From assembly GCF_019209905.1 (NCBI RefSeq), contig NZ_JAHUTM010000001.1, positions 1,178,001-1,242,000 of the forward strand: a DNA stretch of 64,000 bases, read 5' to 3'. Under the pieces are notes generated by a model that saw only the letters and a program-made list of their open reading frames with translations, did not search any database and was not told where the DNA came from. Shown piece by piece: positions 1-9,373 of the stretch (position 1 is its first letter; each line of letters opens with the position of its first letter). The position numbers and the translations under genes were made by a program. The stretch comes from Corynebacterium sp. TAE3-ERU12 (GTDB taxonomy: Bacteria; Actinomycetota; Actinomycetes; Mycobacteriales; Mycobacteriaceae).

Positions 1-1
1 T

Positions 2-418
2 GTCTCCAATGCGGTTACCCACATGCGCACCATCCGCGCCGAAATTAACCGCCTGAAGTCGATGGCCCCCGACGAGCTTTATGTCGCCGCGAAGGAACTC
101 CAGGCGCCTTATGAGCTTGTCCGTGAGGTCGCCGAGAACGGCAAACTCCCGGTGGTGCTGTTCACCGCCGGCGGTATCGCCACTCCGGCTGATGCCGCGA
201 TGATGATGCAGCTTGGTGCCGAGGGCGTCTTCGTCGGCTCCGGCATCTTCAAGTCCGGCGATCCGGCTAAGCGCGCTGCGGCTATTGTGCGCGCCACCCA
301 GAACTTCGACGACCCAGAGACCATCGCTGAGGTCTCCCGCGGCCTGGGTGAGGCAATGGTTGGCCTCAATGTCGATGACCTGCCGGTCTCGCACCGTCTC
401 GCAGAGCGCGGCTGGTAA
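2..418 (+). CDS. pdxS: Pyridoxal 5'-phosphate synthase lyase subunit PdxS (3' part)
   Basis: The start lies before the window; the reading frame is open from base 2 and 138 codons are visible. The protein makes PLP directly from ribose 5-phosphate, glyceraldehyde 3-phosphate and ammonia, inside a PdxS-PdxT complex in the cytoplasm. The visible part contains the VTHMRTI stretch and the very conserved [10 protein letters not shown] and [14 protein letters not shown] blocks that form the phosphate-binding end of the TIM barrel. The glutaminase partner PdxT lies just downstream, after tesB, so the three genes probably form one operon. Family assignment is secure; the catalytic lysines lie upstream and cannot be checked. 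Confidence 0.96.
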   Translation, partial: VSNAVTHMRTIRAEINRLKSMAPDELYVAAKELQAPYELVREVAENGKLPVVLFTAGGIATPADAAMMMQLGAEGVFVGSGIFKSGDPAKRAAAIVRATQNFDDPETIAEVSRGLGEAMVGLNVDDLPVSHRLAERGW

Positions 419-424
419 GACGCG

Positions 425-1312
425 ATGGCCGAAATCCAGCGGGTACTCGACCTAGAGCGCATTGACCGCGATATTTTTCGCGGCCCGGTTATTGAATCGG
501 TGCTGCAGCGCACCTTCGGTGGCCAGGTCGCCGCGCAGGCTCTGGTAGCTGCTACCCGAAGCGTCGGCGAGGGCTATGCCGTGCACTCCCTGCATGGCTA
601 CTTCGTCGGCCCTGGTCGGCCTCATATGCCGACGACATTTGTCGTCGACCGGGTCCGTGACGGCCGCTCCTTCTGCTTCCGCCATGTCAAGGGCGTCCAG
701 GATGGCCGCACGATTTTCTCGATGCAGGCGAGTTTCCACCGCATCGGCGATACCGGAATTGAGCATTCCGACATCATGCGGACCGTGCCGGACCCTGAGG
801 ATGTTGTCCTGGACACGTCTAATATGACCGAGACCCGGAAATTGCTGCTCCGGGAATGGGCTGATTGGGATATTCGCGTCGTCGAGCCGGACCGTTACGA
901 GCACAATAAGTACACCGCCTCCCAACAGGTGGTGTGGTTCCGGTGTCGTGAGGATCTTCCCGACGACCCGACTTTCCACGTGTGCACCCTGGCGTATATG
1001 TCTGACATGACGCTGCTGTCCTCAGCGCTGGTTCCGCACCCCGGTGTGGAGGTGCAGGAGGCAAGCCTTGACCACGCGATGTGGTTTTTGCGGCCCTTCC
1101 GCGCTGATGATTGGTTGCTCTATGACCAGGTTTCCCCGTCGGGACACGCTGGTAGGGCCTTAACTCATGGCCGGATTTTTAACCGCCAAGGCGATCTTGT
1201 CGCAGTGGTGACGCAGGAAGGCCTGACCCGCCATCTCACGCCGGGCGTGGAGCCCATCCCTAAGGCGAAAACCCCACCCTCATTCGATAAGCCCCCGGAG
1301 AACGCAGATTGA
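425..1312 (+). CDS. tesB: Acyl-CoA thioesterase II
   Basis: 295 aa, the usual length for TesB, a double hot-dog-fold enzyme that hydrolyses medium- and long-chain acyl-CoA to free fatty acid and CoA. The N-terminal half has GRSFCFRHVKGVQDG and IFSMQASFH; the C-terminal half has SLDHAMWFLRPFRADDWLLY and a TQEG segment, which carry the Asp and Gln expected in the catalytic network. The ATG lies 6 nt after the pdxS stop, and the stop overlaps the pdxT start by 4 nt. A thioesterase between the two PLP synthase genes is probably an operon passenger rather than part of B6 synthesis (inference). Confidence 0.93.
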   Translation: MAEIQRVLDLERIDRDIFRGPVIESVLQRTFGGQVAAQALVAATRSVGEGYAVHSLHGYFVGPGRPHMPTTFVVDRVRDGRSFCFRHVKGVQDGRTIFSMQASFHRIGDTGIEHSDIMRTVPDPEDVVLDTSNMTETRKLLLREWADWDIRVVEPDRYEHNKYTASQQVVWFRCREDLPDDPTFHVCTLAYMSDMTLLSSALVPHPGVEVQEASLDHAMWFLRPFRADDWLLYDQVSPSGHAGRALTHGRIFNRQGDLVAVVTQEGLTRHLTPGVEPIPKAKTPPSFDKPPENAD

Positions 1313-1935
1313 GTACCCCGCTGATTGGCATCTTGTCGCTGCAAGGCGGCGTCGCCGAGCACCAGCGCGTGTTGGACTCGCTTAAGGTAGCGCACCGACT
1401 TGTTCGCAAACCCGCTGATCTTGATGGCCTTGATGGGCTGATTTTTCCTGGCGGCGAGTCGACGACGATGTCGCACCTGCTGGTCACTGAGTCGATGTTT
1501 GACCCCGTCAGGGAGGCTTTGCGCGCAGGTCTGCCGGCTTTTGGCACCTGCGCGGGCATGATTTTGCTTGCCGACGAGGTCCTCGATACCCGCGCCGATG
1601 CGGTGAGCTTCGGTGTGTTGCCGGTGACGGTGCGGCGCAATGCTTTTGGCCGCCAGGCGCAGTCCTTCGAGGCTGACCTCGACATGGTGGGTTTCGACGA
1701 GCCGGTGCATGCGGTATTTATTCGTGCCCCGCAGGTTGAGATCGCCGATGATGAGGTGGAGGTGCTGGCTCGGGTTCCCGAAGGCCACGGTGACCATTCC
1801 GGCGCTGTTGTTGCGGTGCGCTGCGGCAATATCTTGGCGACGAGTTTTCACCCGGAGTGCCAGCCGGGGGAGACCCGCCTGCACGAGTACTTCGTCACCG
1901 AGTGCGTCGGCGGCGCAGTCGGCACACAGGCGTAA
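1309..1935 (+). CDS. pdxT: Pyridoxal 5'-phosphate synthase glutaminase subunit PdxT
   Basis: 208 aa. This class I glutamine amidotransferase hydrolyses glutamine and channels ammonia to PdxS. Visible motifs: GILSLQGGV at the N-terminus, the FPGGEST loop, the nucleophile Cys81 in GTCAGMIL, and the His-Glu pair in SFHPE near the C-terminus, so the Cys-His-Glu triad is complete. The start is a TTG that overlaps the tesB stop (TTGA), a typical translational coupling; no other start fits the family N-terminus. Confidence 0.95.
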   Translation: MSTPLIGILSLQGGVAEHQRVLDSLKVAHRLVRKPADLDGLDGLIFPGGESTTMSHLLVTESMFDPVREALRAGLPAFGTCAGMILLADEVLDTRADAVSFGVLPVTVRRNAFGRQAQSFEADLDMVGFDEPVHAVFIRAPQVEIADDEVEVLARVPEGHGDHSGAVVAVRCGNILATSFHPECQPGETRLHEYFVTECVGGAVGTQA

Positions 1936-1955
1936 AGCTGGGGTTGTCGGCCCGC

Positions 1956-1961
1956 TATAGT
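1956..1961 (+). promoter_or_regulatory. Probable -10 box of the yebC promoter
   Basis: TATAGT fits the corynebacterial TANNNT -10 consensus and is followed by GGG. It lies in the 92-nt gap after pdxT and predicts a leader of about 60 nt. No convincing -35 box is seen. Confidence 0.45.
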
Positions 1962-2027
1962 GGGCAAAGATTTTAGGGCGGTTCCGCCTCGTTACTGAAC
2001 GCAATAATTAGGGAGTTGGTTCTACCA

Positions 2028-2783
2028 ATGTCCGGGCACTCAAAATGGGCAACAACGAAGCATAAGAAGGCCGCTAATGACGCCAAGCGCGGCAAGCAGT
2101 TCGCTCGCTTGGTGAAGAATATTGAGGTCGCCGCCCGTACCGGCGGTGGCGACCCGGCGGCCAACCCGACGCTGTACGACGCCATCCAGAAGGCGAAGAA
2201 GCTGTCGGTGCCCAATGACAATATTGAACGTGCCCGCAAGCGCGGCTCCGGTGAGGAAGCCGGCGGTGCGGACTGGCAGACCATCATGTACGAGGGCTAT
2301 GGCCCCGGCGGTGTGGCCATGCTGGTGGAGTGCCTCACCGATAACCGCAACCGTGCCGCCTCTGAGGTGCGCTCCCGCGTCACCAAGGCCGGCGGTTCGA
2401 TGGGCGACCCGGGCTCGGTTGCCTACATGTTCACCCGCAAGGGCGTTGTTGTGGCCCCGAAAAACGATCAGGAGCCCGACGATATCCTGCTGCTGGTGAT
2501 CGATGCCGGTGCCGAAGAGGTCAACGACCTGGGCGAGAAAATTGAGATCGTCTCCGATCTGCCGGATTTGATGAATGTCCGCAACGTACTCAAGGACGAG
2601 GGCATTGATTATGACTCGGCGGAACCGGATTACCGCGCTTCGGTCGAGGTACCGCTGGATGCCAATGGTGCTCGGAAGATGATGCGCCTCATCGATTCTC
2701 TTGAGGACTCCGATGATGTGCAGAATATCTACACCAATATGGACATCTCTGATGAGGTGCTCGCTGAGCTCGACGAGGACTAA
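2028..2783 (+). CDS. yebC: YebC/TACO1-family protein
   Basis: 251 aa, a full-length member with the signature N-terminus [15 protein letters not shown] and the family stretch [19 protein letters not shown]. Family members have been described as transcriptional regulators and, more recently, as factors that help ribosomes through difficult peptide sequences. I chose the ATG at 2028 over an in-frame TTG at 2016, because the GGGAG at 2011 lies at workable spacing only for the ATG and because the family begins with MSGHSKW. It lies directly upstream of ruvCAB, as in many bacteria. Confidence 0.93.
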   Translation: MSGHSKWATTKHKKAANDAKRGKQFARLVKNIEVAARTGGGDPAANPTLYDAIQKAKKLSVPNDNIERARKRGSGEEAGGADWQTIMYEGYGPGGVAMLVECLTDNRNRAASEVRSRVTKAGGSMGDPGSVAYMFTRKGVVVAPKNDQEPDDILLLVIDAGAEEVNDLGEKIEIVSDLPDLMNVRNVLKDEGIDYDSAEPDYRASVEVPLDANGARKMMRLIDSLEDSDDVQNIYTNMDISDEVLAELDED

Positions 2784-2784
2784 A

Positions 2785-2800
2785 GCAAACACCTGTTCGG
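2785..2800 (+). promoter_or_regulatory. Probable LexA (SOS) box upstream of ruvC
   Basis: The sequence GCAAACACCTGTTCGG matches 11 of 14 defined positions of the actinobacterial SOS box TCGAACANNTGTTCGA. It begins 2 nt after the yebC stop and ends 22 nt before the ruvC start, the right place for repression of ruvCAB. SOS control of ruv genes is known in other bacteria, including mycobacteria. Confidence 0.65.
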
Positions 2801-2822
2801 ATGATCTGGTAGAAAGAACCAT

Positions 2823-3413
2823 GTGAGCACCTCCAGTTCATCCGTCCGCGTCATGGGCGTTGACCCTGGCCTGACCCGCTGTGGCTTTTCGATAGCCGAC
2901 GGCGGCTCCGGCCGGAAGGTCACGCCCATTGCTGTTGGTGTGGCCCGCACCCCCTCTGACTTGCCGTTGGAAGAACGCCTGTTGCGGCTATCCAACGCCG
3001 CCGAGGAATGGATGGATCGGTATGACCCGGATGTTGTCGCCATGGAGCGCGTATTCGAGCGCGGCAATGTCTCCACGGTCATTCACACCGCCCACGGTGT
3101 CGGCGCCATTATGGTCGCCGCCGCTAGACGCGGGCTAGCGATCCACGAGTACACCCCGTCGGAAGTGAAGAAGGCACTCACCGGCAATGGCCGGGCTGAT
3201 AAAGCGCAGATGACCACGATGGTCACCCGCATTCTCGGCTTGAGTGAGCCACCAAAGCCAGCCGATGCTGCCGACGCTTTGGCCCTGGCGATCTGTCACT
3301 GTTGGCGTGCCCCACACTTAGCCCGCCAGCGTGCGGCCACCGGTGGGCGGAACCGTCTGGAAGAACTGCACCGCAAGGCCAATTCGGTCAGTCGAGAAAG
3401 GAACCTGCCGTGA
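2823..3413 (+). CDS. ruvC: Crossover junction endodeoxyribonuclease RuvC
   Basis: 196 aa. RuvC dimers cut Holliday junctions symmetrically in the last step of homologous recombination. The RNase-H-like fold is visible: first catalytic Asp14 in [13 protein letters not shown], a Glu in [15 protein letters not shown], and C-terminal acidic residues in [17 protein letters not shown] start. The C-terminus is slightly extended and basic. The stop overlaps the ruvA start by 4 nt, and a probable LexA box lies upstream, so DNA damage likely induces the ruvCAB operon. Confidence 0.96.
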   Translation: MSTSSSSVRVMGVDPGLTRCGFSIADGGSGRKVTPIAVGVARTPSDLPLEERLLRLSNAAEEWMDRYDPDVVAMERVFERGNVSTVIHTAHGVGAIMVAAARRGLAIHEYTPSEVKKALTGNGRADKAQMTTMVTRILGLSEPPKPADAADALALAICHCWRAPHLARQRAATGGRNRLEELHRKANSVSRERNLP

Positions 3414-4024
3414 TTGCATCGCTGCGCGGAGAGGTCATTGATAAAAACCTCACCACGGCCGTCATCGAATGTGCCGGGGTAGGGCATCTGGTTCATGCCA
3501 CCCCACGTACCCTCGCCACCCTCAGCCGCGGCGCGGAGGCGTTCTTGCTGACCACACTTGTGGTGCGGGAGGACTCCATGACTCTCTATGGGTTCGCCAC
3601 CTCCGATGAGCGGCGCATGTTTGATGTGCTGCAGTCGGTGAGCAAACTGGGCCCCCGCATGGCCATGTCCATTCTGGAGGTGCTTGACCCTTCCGAGATC
3701 GCTACTGCGGTGGCCCGAGAAGACGCGAAAACTCTTGCGCGCGCCAATGGGGTAGGTGTGCGGATGGCCAACCGGATGGTGGTGGAACTCGCCGAAAAGG
3801 TCGATGAGTTCGCTGTTGCGCCAAGCCCTGCCGCCGATATTGCCGACGTGACCAATCTTGCTGCCCCGGCAGCGGATATTGACCAGGTTGTGGAAGCTCT
3901 GGTCGGCCTTGGCTTTAATGCCAGCGAGGCAGAAAGCGCTGCCACCCAGGCCGCCGGTGCTAATAGTCAGGCCGATACCTCCACAGTGCTGCGTGCTGCC
4001 TTAAAGGTACTGGGCCGTTCCTAG
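3410..4024 (+). CDS. ruvA: Holliday junction DNA helicase subunit RuvA
   Basis: 204 aa, the usual length. RuvA tetramers bind four-way junctions and load the RuvB motor. N-terminal OB domain ([11 protein letters not shown] to about residue 63), central HhH region ([19 protein letters not shown] and [22 protein letters not shown]), a flexible linker rich in Ala and Asp, and the C-terminal RuvB-binding domain ([18 protein letters not shown]). The GTG at 3410 overlaps the ruvC stop; longer in-frame starts would lie inside ruvC. Confidence 0.96.
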   Translation: MIASLRGEVIDKNLTTAVIECAGVGHLVHATPRTLATLSRGAEAFLLTTLVVREDSMTLYGFATSDERRMFDVLQSVSKLGPRMAMSILEVLDPSEIATAVAREDAKTLARANGVGVRMANRMVVELAEKVDEFAVAPSPAADIADVTNLAAPAADIDQVVEALVGLGFNASEAESAATQAAGANSQADTSTVLRAALKVLGRS

Positions 4025-4044
4025 CCGGATAGGGTGAATTCATC

Positions 4045-5130
4045 ATGAGTGATATCGAGCGCACCGAGTTCAATATCGGCAATACCTCGGCGCCACCGCG
4101 AGGCTCCAGCAGCAGCGACGAGCGCACTGTGGACCCGGTTGCTCAAGCTGTGGAGGAAAGCGCCGAACTTAATCTGCGGCCGAAGTCGCTCACGGAGTTC
4201 ATTGGCCAGCCGAAGGTCTGTGGCCAGCTAGATCTGGTGCTCGCTGGGGCCCGCAGCCGTGGTGTAGCGCCCGACCATATCCTGCTTTCCGGCCCGCCTG
4301 GTCTGGGTAAAACCACTATGGCGATGATCATCGCCCAAGAGCTTGGTTCTTCGCTGCGCATGACCTCCGGCCCGGCCCTAGAACGCGCTGGCGACTTGGC
4401 TGCGATGTTGTCGAACCTTATGGAGGGCGATGTGCTCTTCATTGATGAGATCCACCGTATTGCCCGGCCCGCTGAGGAAATGCTGTACATGGCAATGGAG
4501 GATTTCCGCATCGACGTGATCGTCGGCAAGGGCCCGGGAGCTACCTCTATCCCACTAGAAATCCCGCCGTTTACGCTGGTGGCAGCTACGACACGGTCCG
4601 GTATGCTCACTGGCCCGCTGCGGGACCGTTTCGGTTTCACCGCCCAGATGGAGTTCTACGCCACCGACGACCTCACTGAGGTCGTCACCCGCGCCGCTGG
4701 GATTCTTGGTGTTGAGATTGACCATGATGCCGCAGTAGAGATCGCCTCTCGCTCTCGTGGCACTCCGCGTATCGCCAACCGTTTGCTGCGCCGCGTGCGT
4801 GACTTCGCTGATGTACACGCCGGGGGAGTCATCGACCTCGGTGCTGCCCGGGCGGCGCTGGTGGTTTTCGACGTCGATGAGGCCGGGCTGGACCGCCTAG
4901 ACCGCGCGGTGCTCAATGCCCTTATCCGCGGCCATGGCGGCGGCCCTGTCGGTGTGGGGTCACTGGCGCTTGCTGTTGGTGAGGAACCCGGCACTGTTGA
5001 GGAAGTGTGCGAACCGTATTTGGTGCGCGCCGGTTTTGTGGCACGCACCTCGCGTGGCCGGATCGCCACCGCCGCGGCGTGGCGGCACCTTGGTTTAGAA
5101 CCGCCCGAGGGCACGATGGGGTTGTTTTAG
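4045..5130 (+). CDS. ruvB: Holliday junction branch migration ATPase RuvB
   Basis: 361 aa. This AAA+ hexamer pulls DNA through the RuvA-bound junction. Walker [12 protein letters not shown] (about residue 90), Walker [11 protein letters not shown], arginine-finger/sensor region around [16 protein letters not shown], and the C-terminal winged helix. The N-terminal 30 residues are Ser/Arg rich and poorly conserved. It lies 20 nt after ruvA in the same operon. Confidence 0.97.
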   Translation: MSDIERTEFNIGNTSAPPRGSSSSDERTVDPVAQAVEESAELNLRPKSLTEFIGQPKVCGQLDLVLAGARSRGVAPDHILLSGPPGLGKTTMAMIIAQELGSSLRMTSGPALERAGDLAAMLSNLMEGDVLFIDEIHRIARPAEEMLYMAMEDFRIDVIVGKGPGATSIPLEIPPFTLVAATTRSGMLTGPLRDRFGFTAQMEFYATDDLTEVVTRAAGILGVEIDHDAAVEIASRSRGTPRIANRLLRRVRDFADVHAGGVIDLGAARAALVVFDVDEAGLDRLDRAVLNALIRGHGGGPVGVGSLALAVGEEPGTVEEVCEPYLVRAGFVARTSRGRIATAAAWRHLGLEPPEGTMGLF

Positions 5131-5197
5131 GCGCTGTGTCTGCCATGAACGGGGCGGCACGCGGGTAGCCCCCGCCGCACCGATGCGACCGGGCCGT

Positions 5198-5203
5198 TAC
5201 ACT
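5198..5203 (+). promoter_or_regulatory. Probable -10 box of a leaderless yajC-secDF promoter
   Basis: TACACT lies 8 nt before the yajC ATG, and no Shine-Dalgarno sequence is present between them. That spacing would put the first transcribed base at or next to the start codon. Confidence 0.5.
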
Positions 5204-5211
5204 CGACCGTC

Positions 5212-5568
5212 ATGGACCCGATTCTTCTCATTATCCTCATGGTGTTGCTACTGGCCTTGCCGGCGTGGCAGACCTATAAGCAGAACAAGCGCATCCGCGA
5301 GATCCGGGATATGCAGTCCCGCGTCGCCCCCGGCCACCGCGTGCAGACCGGTGCTGGCTGCCACGGCACTGTCGTTGCTTGCGATGAGACCACCGTCGAG
5401 CTGCAGATCGCCGAGGGTGTCGTCACTACCTGGGAACGCGCCGCGATTATGCGCAACCTCACCCTGGAGGATGTGGAGCGCCAGAAGGCCGCTGAGGCCG
5501 AGCAGGCTGCACAACCTGAGCAGACGCAGCAGCCGGAACAGGCCGACACCCACCCCGACGAGAAGTAA
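5212..5568 (+). CDS. yajC: Preprotein translocase accessory subunit YajC
   Basis: 118 aa. This single-span membrane protein associates with SecDF. A hydrophobic segment at about residues 4-20 (ILLIILMVLLLALPAW) is followed by the YajC domain (QNKRIREIRDMQSRVAPGHRVQTGAGCHGTVV) and a Glu/Gln-rich acidic tail of about 30 residues. The first gene of yajC-secD-secF, 69 nt before secD. The tail is low complexity and probably disordered. Confidence 0.92.
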   Translation: MDPILLIILMVLLLALPAWQTYKQNKRIREIRDMQSRVAPGHRVQTGAGCHGTVVACDETTVELQIAEGVVTTWERAAIMRNLTLEDVERQKAAEAEQAAQPEQTQQPEQADTHPDEK

Positions 5569-5637
5569 ATTCGTCGCAGGGTAATCCTCTGCTTTTCAAC
5601 CATCCACTTTCGACCTACTCCCGGCAGGAGCTTTGTC

Positions 5638-7551
5638 TTGGCCACCTCCAAGCGCCGCCGCGGCACAACCGCCGCACGCCCGAAATGGGCACTTGCCATT
5701 TTCGGCATCATCCTGGTGTTCACCTACGCATTGGTGCTGTTCACCGGCGACCGCAATCTCACCCCGAAGCTCGGTATTGACCTACAGGGCGGTACCCGCG
5801 TCACCCTGGTTCCGCAGGGCCAAGAACCCTCCCAGGAACAGTTAGAACAGGCCCGACGCATCCTGGAAAACCGTGTGAACGGTATGGGTGTCTCCGGCGC
5901 TGAAGTCGTCACCGACGGCAATACCCTGGTCATTACTGTGCCCGGTTCGGATTCGCAGGAGGCGCGCCAGGTTGGCCAGACCTCCAAGCTGTACTTCCGC
6001 CCGGTCATGCAGCCGCAATCACCGGCTGTTGACGAGATGGAATCCCGGGTCGAAGAGGTCGCCAACCAGTGGGTTGCCGCCGGCATCATCACCCCGGAGC
6101 AAGCCAATAAAGAAATGAAAGAGCTCGCGGATAATCTCAACGAGACTCTGAAACAGCAGCGCGAGCAGTTTAAGGAAGCCGACCCCGAGGCTGAACTGCC
6201 CCCGGATTTAGCCCGCGATGAGGCCAAGCCCGGCAAGGTCACGGCAAAGCCCCCGAAGAAGGCAGCGAACTCCATCGAGCGCGCCGACCTGCGTAAGCAA
6301 GCCCATGAGACTTTGCTGCAGACCCGGCAGTCCGACGACCCGACCACGCTTTTCGCTGCGGCTGCCCTGATGCAGTGTGAAAACCCCGAGGCTGTCGACC
6401 CGCTTGGTGGCGGCGATGACCCGGCTAAGCCGCTGGTGACCTGTGACCCGGATGCTTCTGGCCGGGCGATGCTGCTCGCCCCGGCGCCCCTGCTGAAGGG
6501 GGAGAAGGAAGGCGGCAAGCGCCTTTCCGGTGACGCTATTGACACCAACTCGCCCATCACTGGCGGCTTGAACCAGGACAGTGGCCAAATGGAGGTCAGC
6601 TTCCGGTTTAAGTCCGATAACGGCAGCACCGGTGCCGCCACCTGGACGGACCTGACTACCGAGTACCTGCAGCAGCAGATCGCCATTGTGTTGGACTCCC
6701 AGGTCATCTCTGCGCCGGTGATTCGTTCGGCAACCCCGGTCGGTTCGGCTACTGCCATTACCGGTGACTTCACCTCTGAAGAAGCCCAGGCGTTGGCTAA
6801 TAACTTGCGCTATGGCGCTTTGCCGCTGAGCTTTGCCGGCAAGGACGGCGAGCGCGGTGGCACTGCAACGACCATCCCGGCAAGCCTTGGTGCGGCCTCC
6901 CTGCAGGCCGGTCTGCTGGCCGCGTTGATCGGCATTGTGCTCATCGTCTGCTACGCACTGCTGCTGTACCGGGCACTGGGCGCTATCTCGGTGGTGTCGT
7001 TGGCCGCCTCCGGCGCAATGGTCTATGGCGTGCTTATCTTGCTGGGCCGCTGGATTGGCTACAGCCTGGATCTTGCCGGTATCGCCGGCATTGTGATCTC
7101 GATTGGTACGACTGCGGACTCGTTCATTGTGTTCTTCGAGCGCATCAAGGATGAGATCCGGGATGGCCGCACGTTCCGTTCGGCTGTGCCGCACGCTTGG
7201 CGCCGCGCTAAGCGCACCATCTGGTCGGGTAACTTCGTGTCGATTATCGCGGCCGTGGTGCTCTACATCCTGGCCGTGGGCGATGTGAAGGGCTTTGCCT
7301 TCACCCTTGGTTTGTCGACCACATTCGACATCATCACCGCCTTCTTGGTCACCGCACCGCTGGTGATCATGGCGTCGCGCAAACCAGCGATGGCAAAGCC
7401 GTCGATGAATGGCTTCGGTTCGGTGATGGATTTGGCCCGCAAGCGTGGGGCTGTGGCGCCGCCGGAGCACTCCAGCGTCACCGACCGCTATGACACTGCC
7501 GATGAACCCACCGTCGGCACCGCTACTAAGACCGAGGGGAGCCAGCGATGA
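5638..7551 (+). CDS. secD: Protein translocase subunit SecD
   Basis: 637 aa. With SecF it uses the proton gradient to pull preproteins through SecYEG. TM1 at about residues 17-36, then the DLQGGTRVTL motif (about 48-57), a periplasmic P1 region, and five more membrane segments from about 422 to 590 containing the conserved acidic GTTADSFIVFFERIKDE. Between about 125 and 300 the P1 region has a long charged insert, predicted helical, with an EQANKEMKELADNLNE-type stretch and a Cys pair (247 and 269). The start is a TTG preceded by GGCAGGAG. The stop overlaps secF by 4 nt. Confidence 0.95.
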   Translation: MATSKRRRGTTAARPKWALAIFGIILVFTYALVLFTGDRNLTPKLGIDLQGGTRVTLVPQGQEPSQEQLEQARRILENRVNGMGVSGAEVVTDGNTLVITVPGSDSQEARQVGQTSKLYFRPVMQPQSPAVDEMESRVEEVANQWVAAGIITPEQANKEMKELADNLNETLKQQREQFKEADPEAELPPDLARDEAKPGKVTAKPPKKAANSIERADLRKQAHETLLQTRQSDDPTTLFAAAALMQCENPEAVDPLGGGDDPAKPLVTCDPDASGRAMLLAPAPLLKGEKEGGKRLSGDAIDTNSPITGGLNQDSGQMEVSFRFKSDNGSTGAATWTDLTTEYLQQQIAIVLDSQVISAPVIRSATPVGSATAITGDFTSEEAQALANNLRYGALPLSFAGKDGERGGTATTIPASLGAASLQAGLLAALIGIVLIVCYALLLYRALGAISVVSLAASGAMVYGVLILLGRWIGYSLDLAGIAGIVISIGTTADSFIVFFERIKDEIRDGRTFRSAVPHAWRRAKRTIWSGNFVSIIAAVVLYILAVGDVKGFAFTLGLSTTFDIITAFLVTAPLVIMASRKPAMAKPSMNGFGSVMDLARKRGAVAPPEHSSVTDRYDTADEPTVGTATKTEGSQR

Positions 7552-8729
7552 GCGAGGCCACTACCCGCACCCCCGTGGCACCTGCCACCGACGACACCGC
7601 TCATGAAGGTGGTGTGCTGTGGCGCCTCTACAGCGGCGCTGGCGGCATTAATATCATTGGCCGTTCGAAGCTGTGGTTCTCCATCGCAGCTGGTGTCGTA
7701 GTCGTCGCCTTATTGGCGATGGTTATCCGCGGTTTCACCCTCGGCATTGATTTCGAGGGCGGCACCCGTATGACGATGCCTGCCGAGGGCACCTCCATTG
7801 AGCGGGCCGAGGAGATCTTCACGGAGGCCACCGGCACTGAACCCGAGCAGGTCCAGATTGTTGGTTCCGGTGAGGGCCGCGTGCTTGAGATCACCTCGGA
7901 GCGTATCGACGAAACCCAGATCGCTACAGCCCGCGAGGAGCTCTACACCGCCTTCGAGCCCAAGGACGCGTCCGGCCAGGAATCCCCGGACGCTATCGGT
8001 GATTCCACCGTGTCGGAGTCCTGGGGTAGCTCGATTACCGAACGCATGCTGCTGGCCGCTGCGGTGTTCCTGGTGCTGGTATTCGCCTATATCACCTTCC
8101 GTTTCGAACGCGATATGGCCATCGCCGCCATTGCCTGTCTGGCCCTTGATGGCGTGGTGATTATGGGCGTGTACTCGTTGACTGGCCTGGAGGTCACTCC
8201 CGCCACCGTCATTGGTTTGCTGACTGTGTTGGCGTTCTCCCTTTATGACACGGTCGTGATTTTCGACAAGGTGGAGGAGAACACTGCTGGGTTTAAGCAG
8301 TCCACGCGCCGCACTTATGGCGAGCTGGTGAACCTGGCGGTGAATCAGTCTGTGATGCGCTCGATTAACACCACTATTTCCACCTTGCTGCCGGTGGCTT
8401 CGCTGCTGGTGATTGCGGTGTGGGCACTGGGTGTGGGCACCTTGGCGGACCTGGCGGTGATCCAGTTCATCGGCATTATCCAGGGCACATTCTCCTCGAT
8501 TCTGTTCGCTTCGCCGTTGCTGGTGGCGCTGAAGGGTATGCAGCGTGATTACCGCAAGCACAATCAGCAGGTGCTGGCGGCCCGCTCGGGTGCTGGCTCT
8601 TCCGACGAGGCGGCTGCTTCCGCTGAGGCAGCGCAGGTGCCGGATCAGGCTCATCGTCGCCCCGCTGAGCCTGCCGGTGATGCGAAGGCCAACGGCAGCA
8701 CCCCGCTGTCCTGGCGCCCGGGGATGTAG
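7548..8729 (+). CDS. secF: Protein translocase subunit SecF
   Basis: 393 aa, the partner of SecD. TM1 at about residues 42-64, the periplasmic DFEGGTRMTM motif just after it, then five membrane segments between about 165 and 325 with the signature YDTVVIFDKVEENT. The last 50 residues form a polar Ala/Gly/Ser-rich cytoplasmic tail. Translation is coupled to secD by the ATGA overlap. Family assignment is clear. Confidence 0.95.
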   Translation: MSEATTRTPVAPATDDTAHEGGVLWRLYSGAGGINIIGRSKLWFSIAAGVVVVALLAMVIRGFTLGIDFEGGTRMTMPAEGTSIERAEEIFTEATGTEPEQVQIVGSGEGRVLEITSERIDETQIATAREELYTAFEPKDASGQESPDAIGDSTVSESWGSSITERMLLAAAVFLVLVFAYITFRFERDMAIAAIACLALDGVVIMGVYSLTGLEVTPATVIGLLTVLAFSLYDTVVIFDKVEENTAGFKQSTRRTYGELVNLAVNQSVMRSINTTISTLLPVASLLVIAVWALGVGTLADLAVIQFIGIIQGTFSSILFASPLLVALKGMQRDYRKHNQQVLAARSGAGSSDEAAASAEAAQVPDQAHRRPAEPAGDAKANGSTPLSWRPGM

Positions 8730-8739
8730 GTGCGGGCGG

Positions 8740-8745
8740 TACGCT
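8740..8745 (+). promoter_or_regulatory. Possible -10 box for apt-rel
   Basis: TACGCT in the 62-nt secF-apt gap fits TANNNT. It would give a leader of about 40 nt including the GGAG before the apt GTG. No clear -35 box, so the call is weak. Confidence 0.3.
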
Positions 8746-8791
8746 AGATGTACTTGCCGCAGCACCCGGATTAGCCGACCTGGAGACACTC

Positions 8792-9373
8792 GTGACCTAC
8801 GCCAACGCCCAAGAAGCTTTACGTGAGCTCATCCGGTATGTCCCGGACTTCCCATCCGAGGGCATCTTGTTCGAGGACCTCACTCCGGTGCTTGCCGACG
8901 CTGAGGGCTTCCGGTTGGTCATTGATGACCTCGCTGAGGCCATTCGGGCCATGGGTGCCGATGTGATCGCCGGTCTCGACGCCCGGGGTTTCTTGGTCGG
9001 CTCGGCGGTGGCCTACTCCCTGGGCACCGGTGTTCTTGCGGTTCGCAAGGAGGGCAAGCTGCCGCCACCGGTGTTTTCGGAGTCCTATCACCTGGAATAT
9101 GGTGAGGCTGCTCTTGAGGTGCCGGCGTCGGGGATTCCGCTGCAGGGCCGTCGGATAGCCCTGGTGGATGATGTGCTGGCCACCGGCGGCACGATGGGGG
9201 CGGCGCGCGCCTTATTGGAAGAGTGTGGCGCCGAGGTCGTCGGTATCGCTTCTGTGCTTGAGGTGCCTGGTTTGAATGGCCGTGAGCATTTTTCTGATGT
9301 CACCGTGCATGTGGTGAATAATCCCGATCATGCCGATGGGCACAGCGCACCAGGGGAGAAGGACGGGCAATGA
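8792..9373 (+). CDS. apt: Adenine phosphoribosyltransferase
   Basis: 193 aa. It converts adenine and PRPP to AMP (purine salvage). The N-terminal [15 protein letters not shown] block and the PRPP loop in [16 protein letters not shown] are typical of Apt. GTG start preceded by GGAG at 8 nt. It overlaps rel by 4 nt; the apt-rel pairing is standard in actinobacteria and links purine salvage with (p)ppGpp metabolism. Confidence 0.95.
   Translation: MTYANAQEALRELIRYVPDFPSEGILFEDLTPVLADAEGFRLVIDDLAEAIRAMGADVIAGLDARGFLVGSAVAYSLGTGVLAVRKEGKLPPPVFSESYHLEYGEAALEVPASGIPLQGRRIALVDDVLATGGTMGAARALLEECGAEVVGIASVLEVPGLNGREHFSDVTVHVVNNPDHADGHSAPGEKDGQ

Noticed and set aside
6208..7470. 420-codon minus-strand frame opposite secD
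   Set aside because: Antisense shadow of a clear family gene; no start signal and no recognisable motif.
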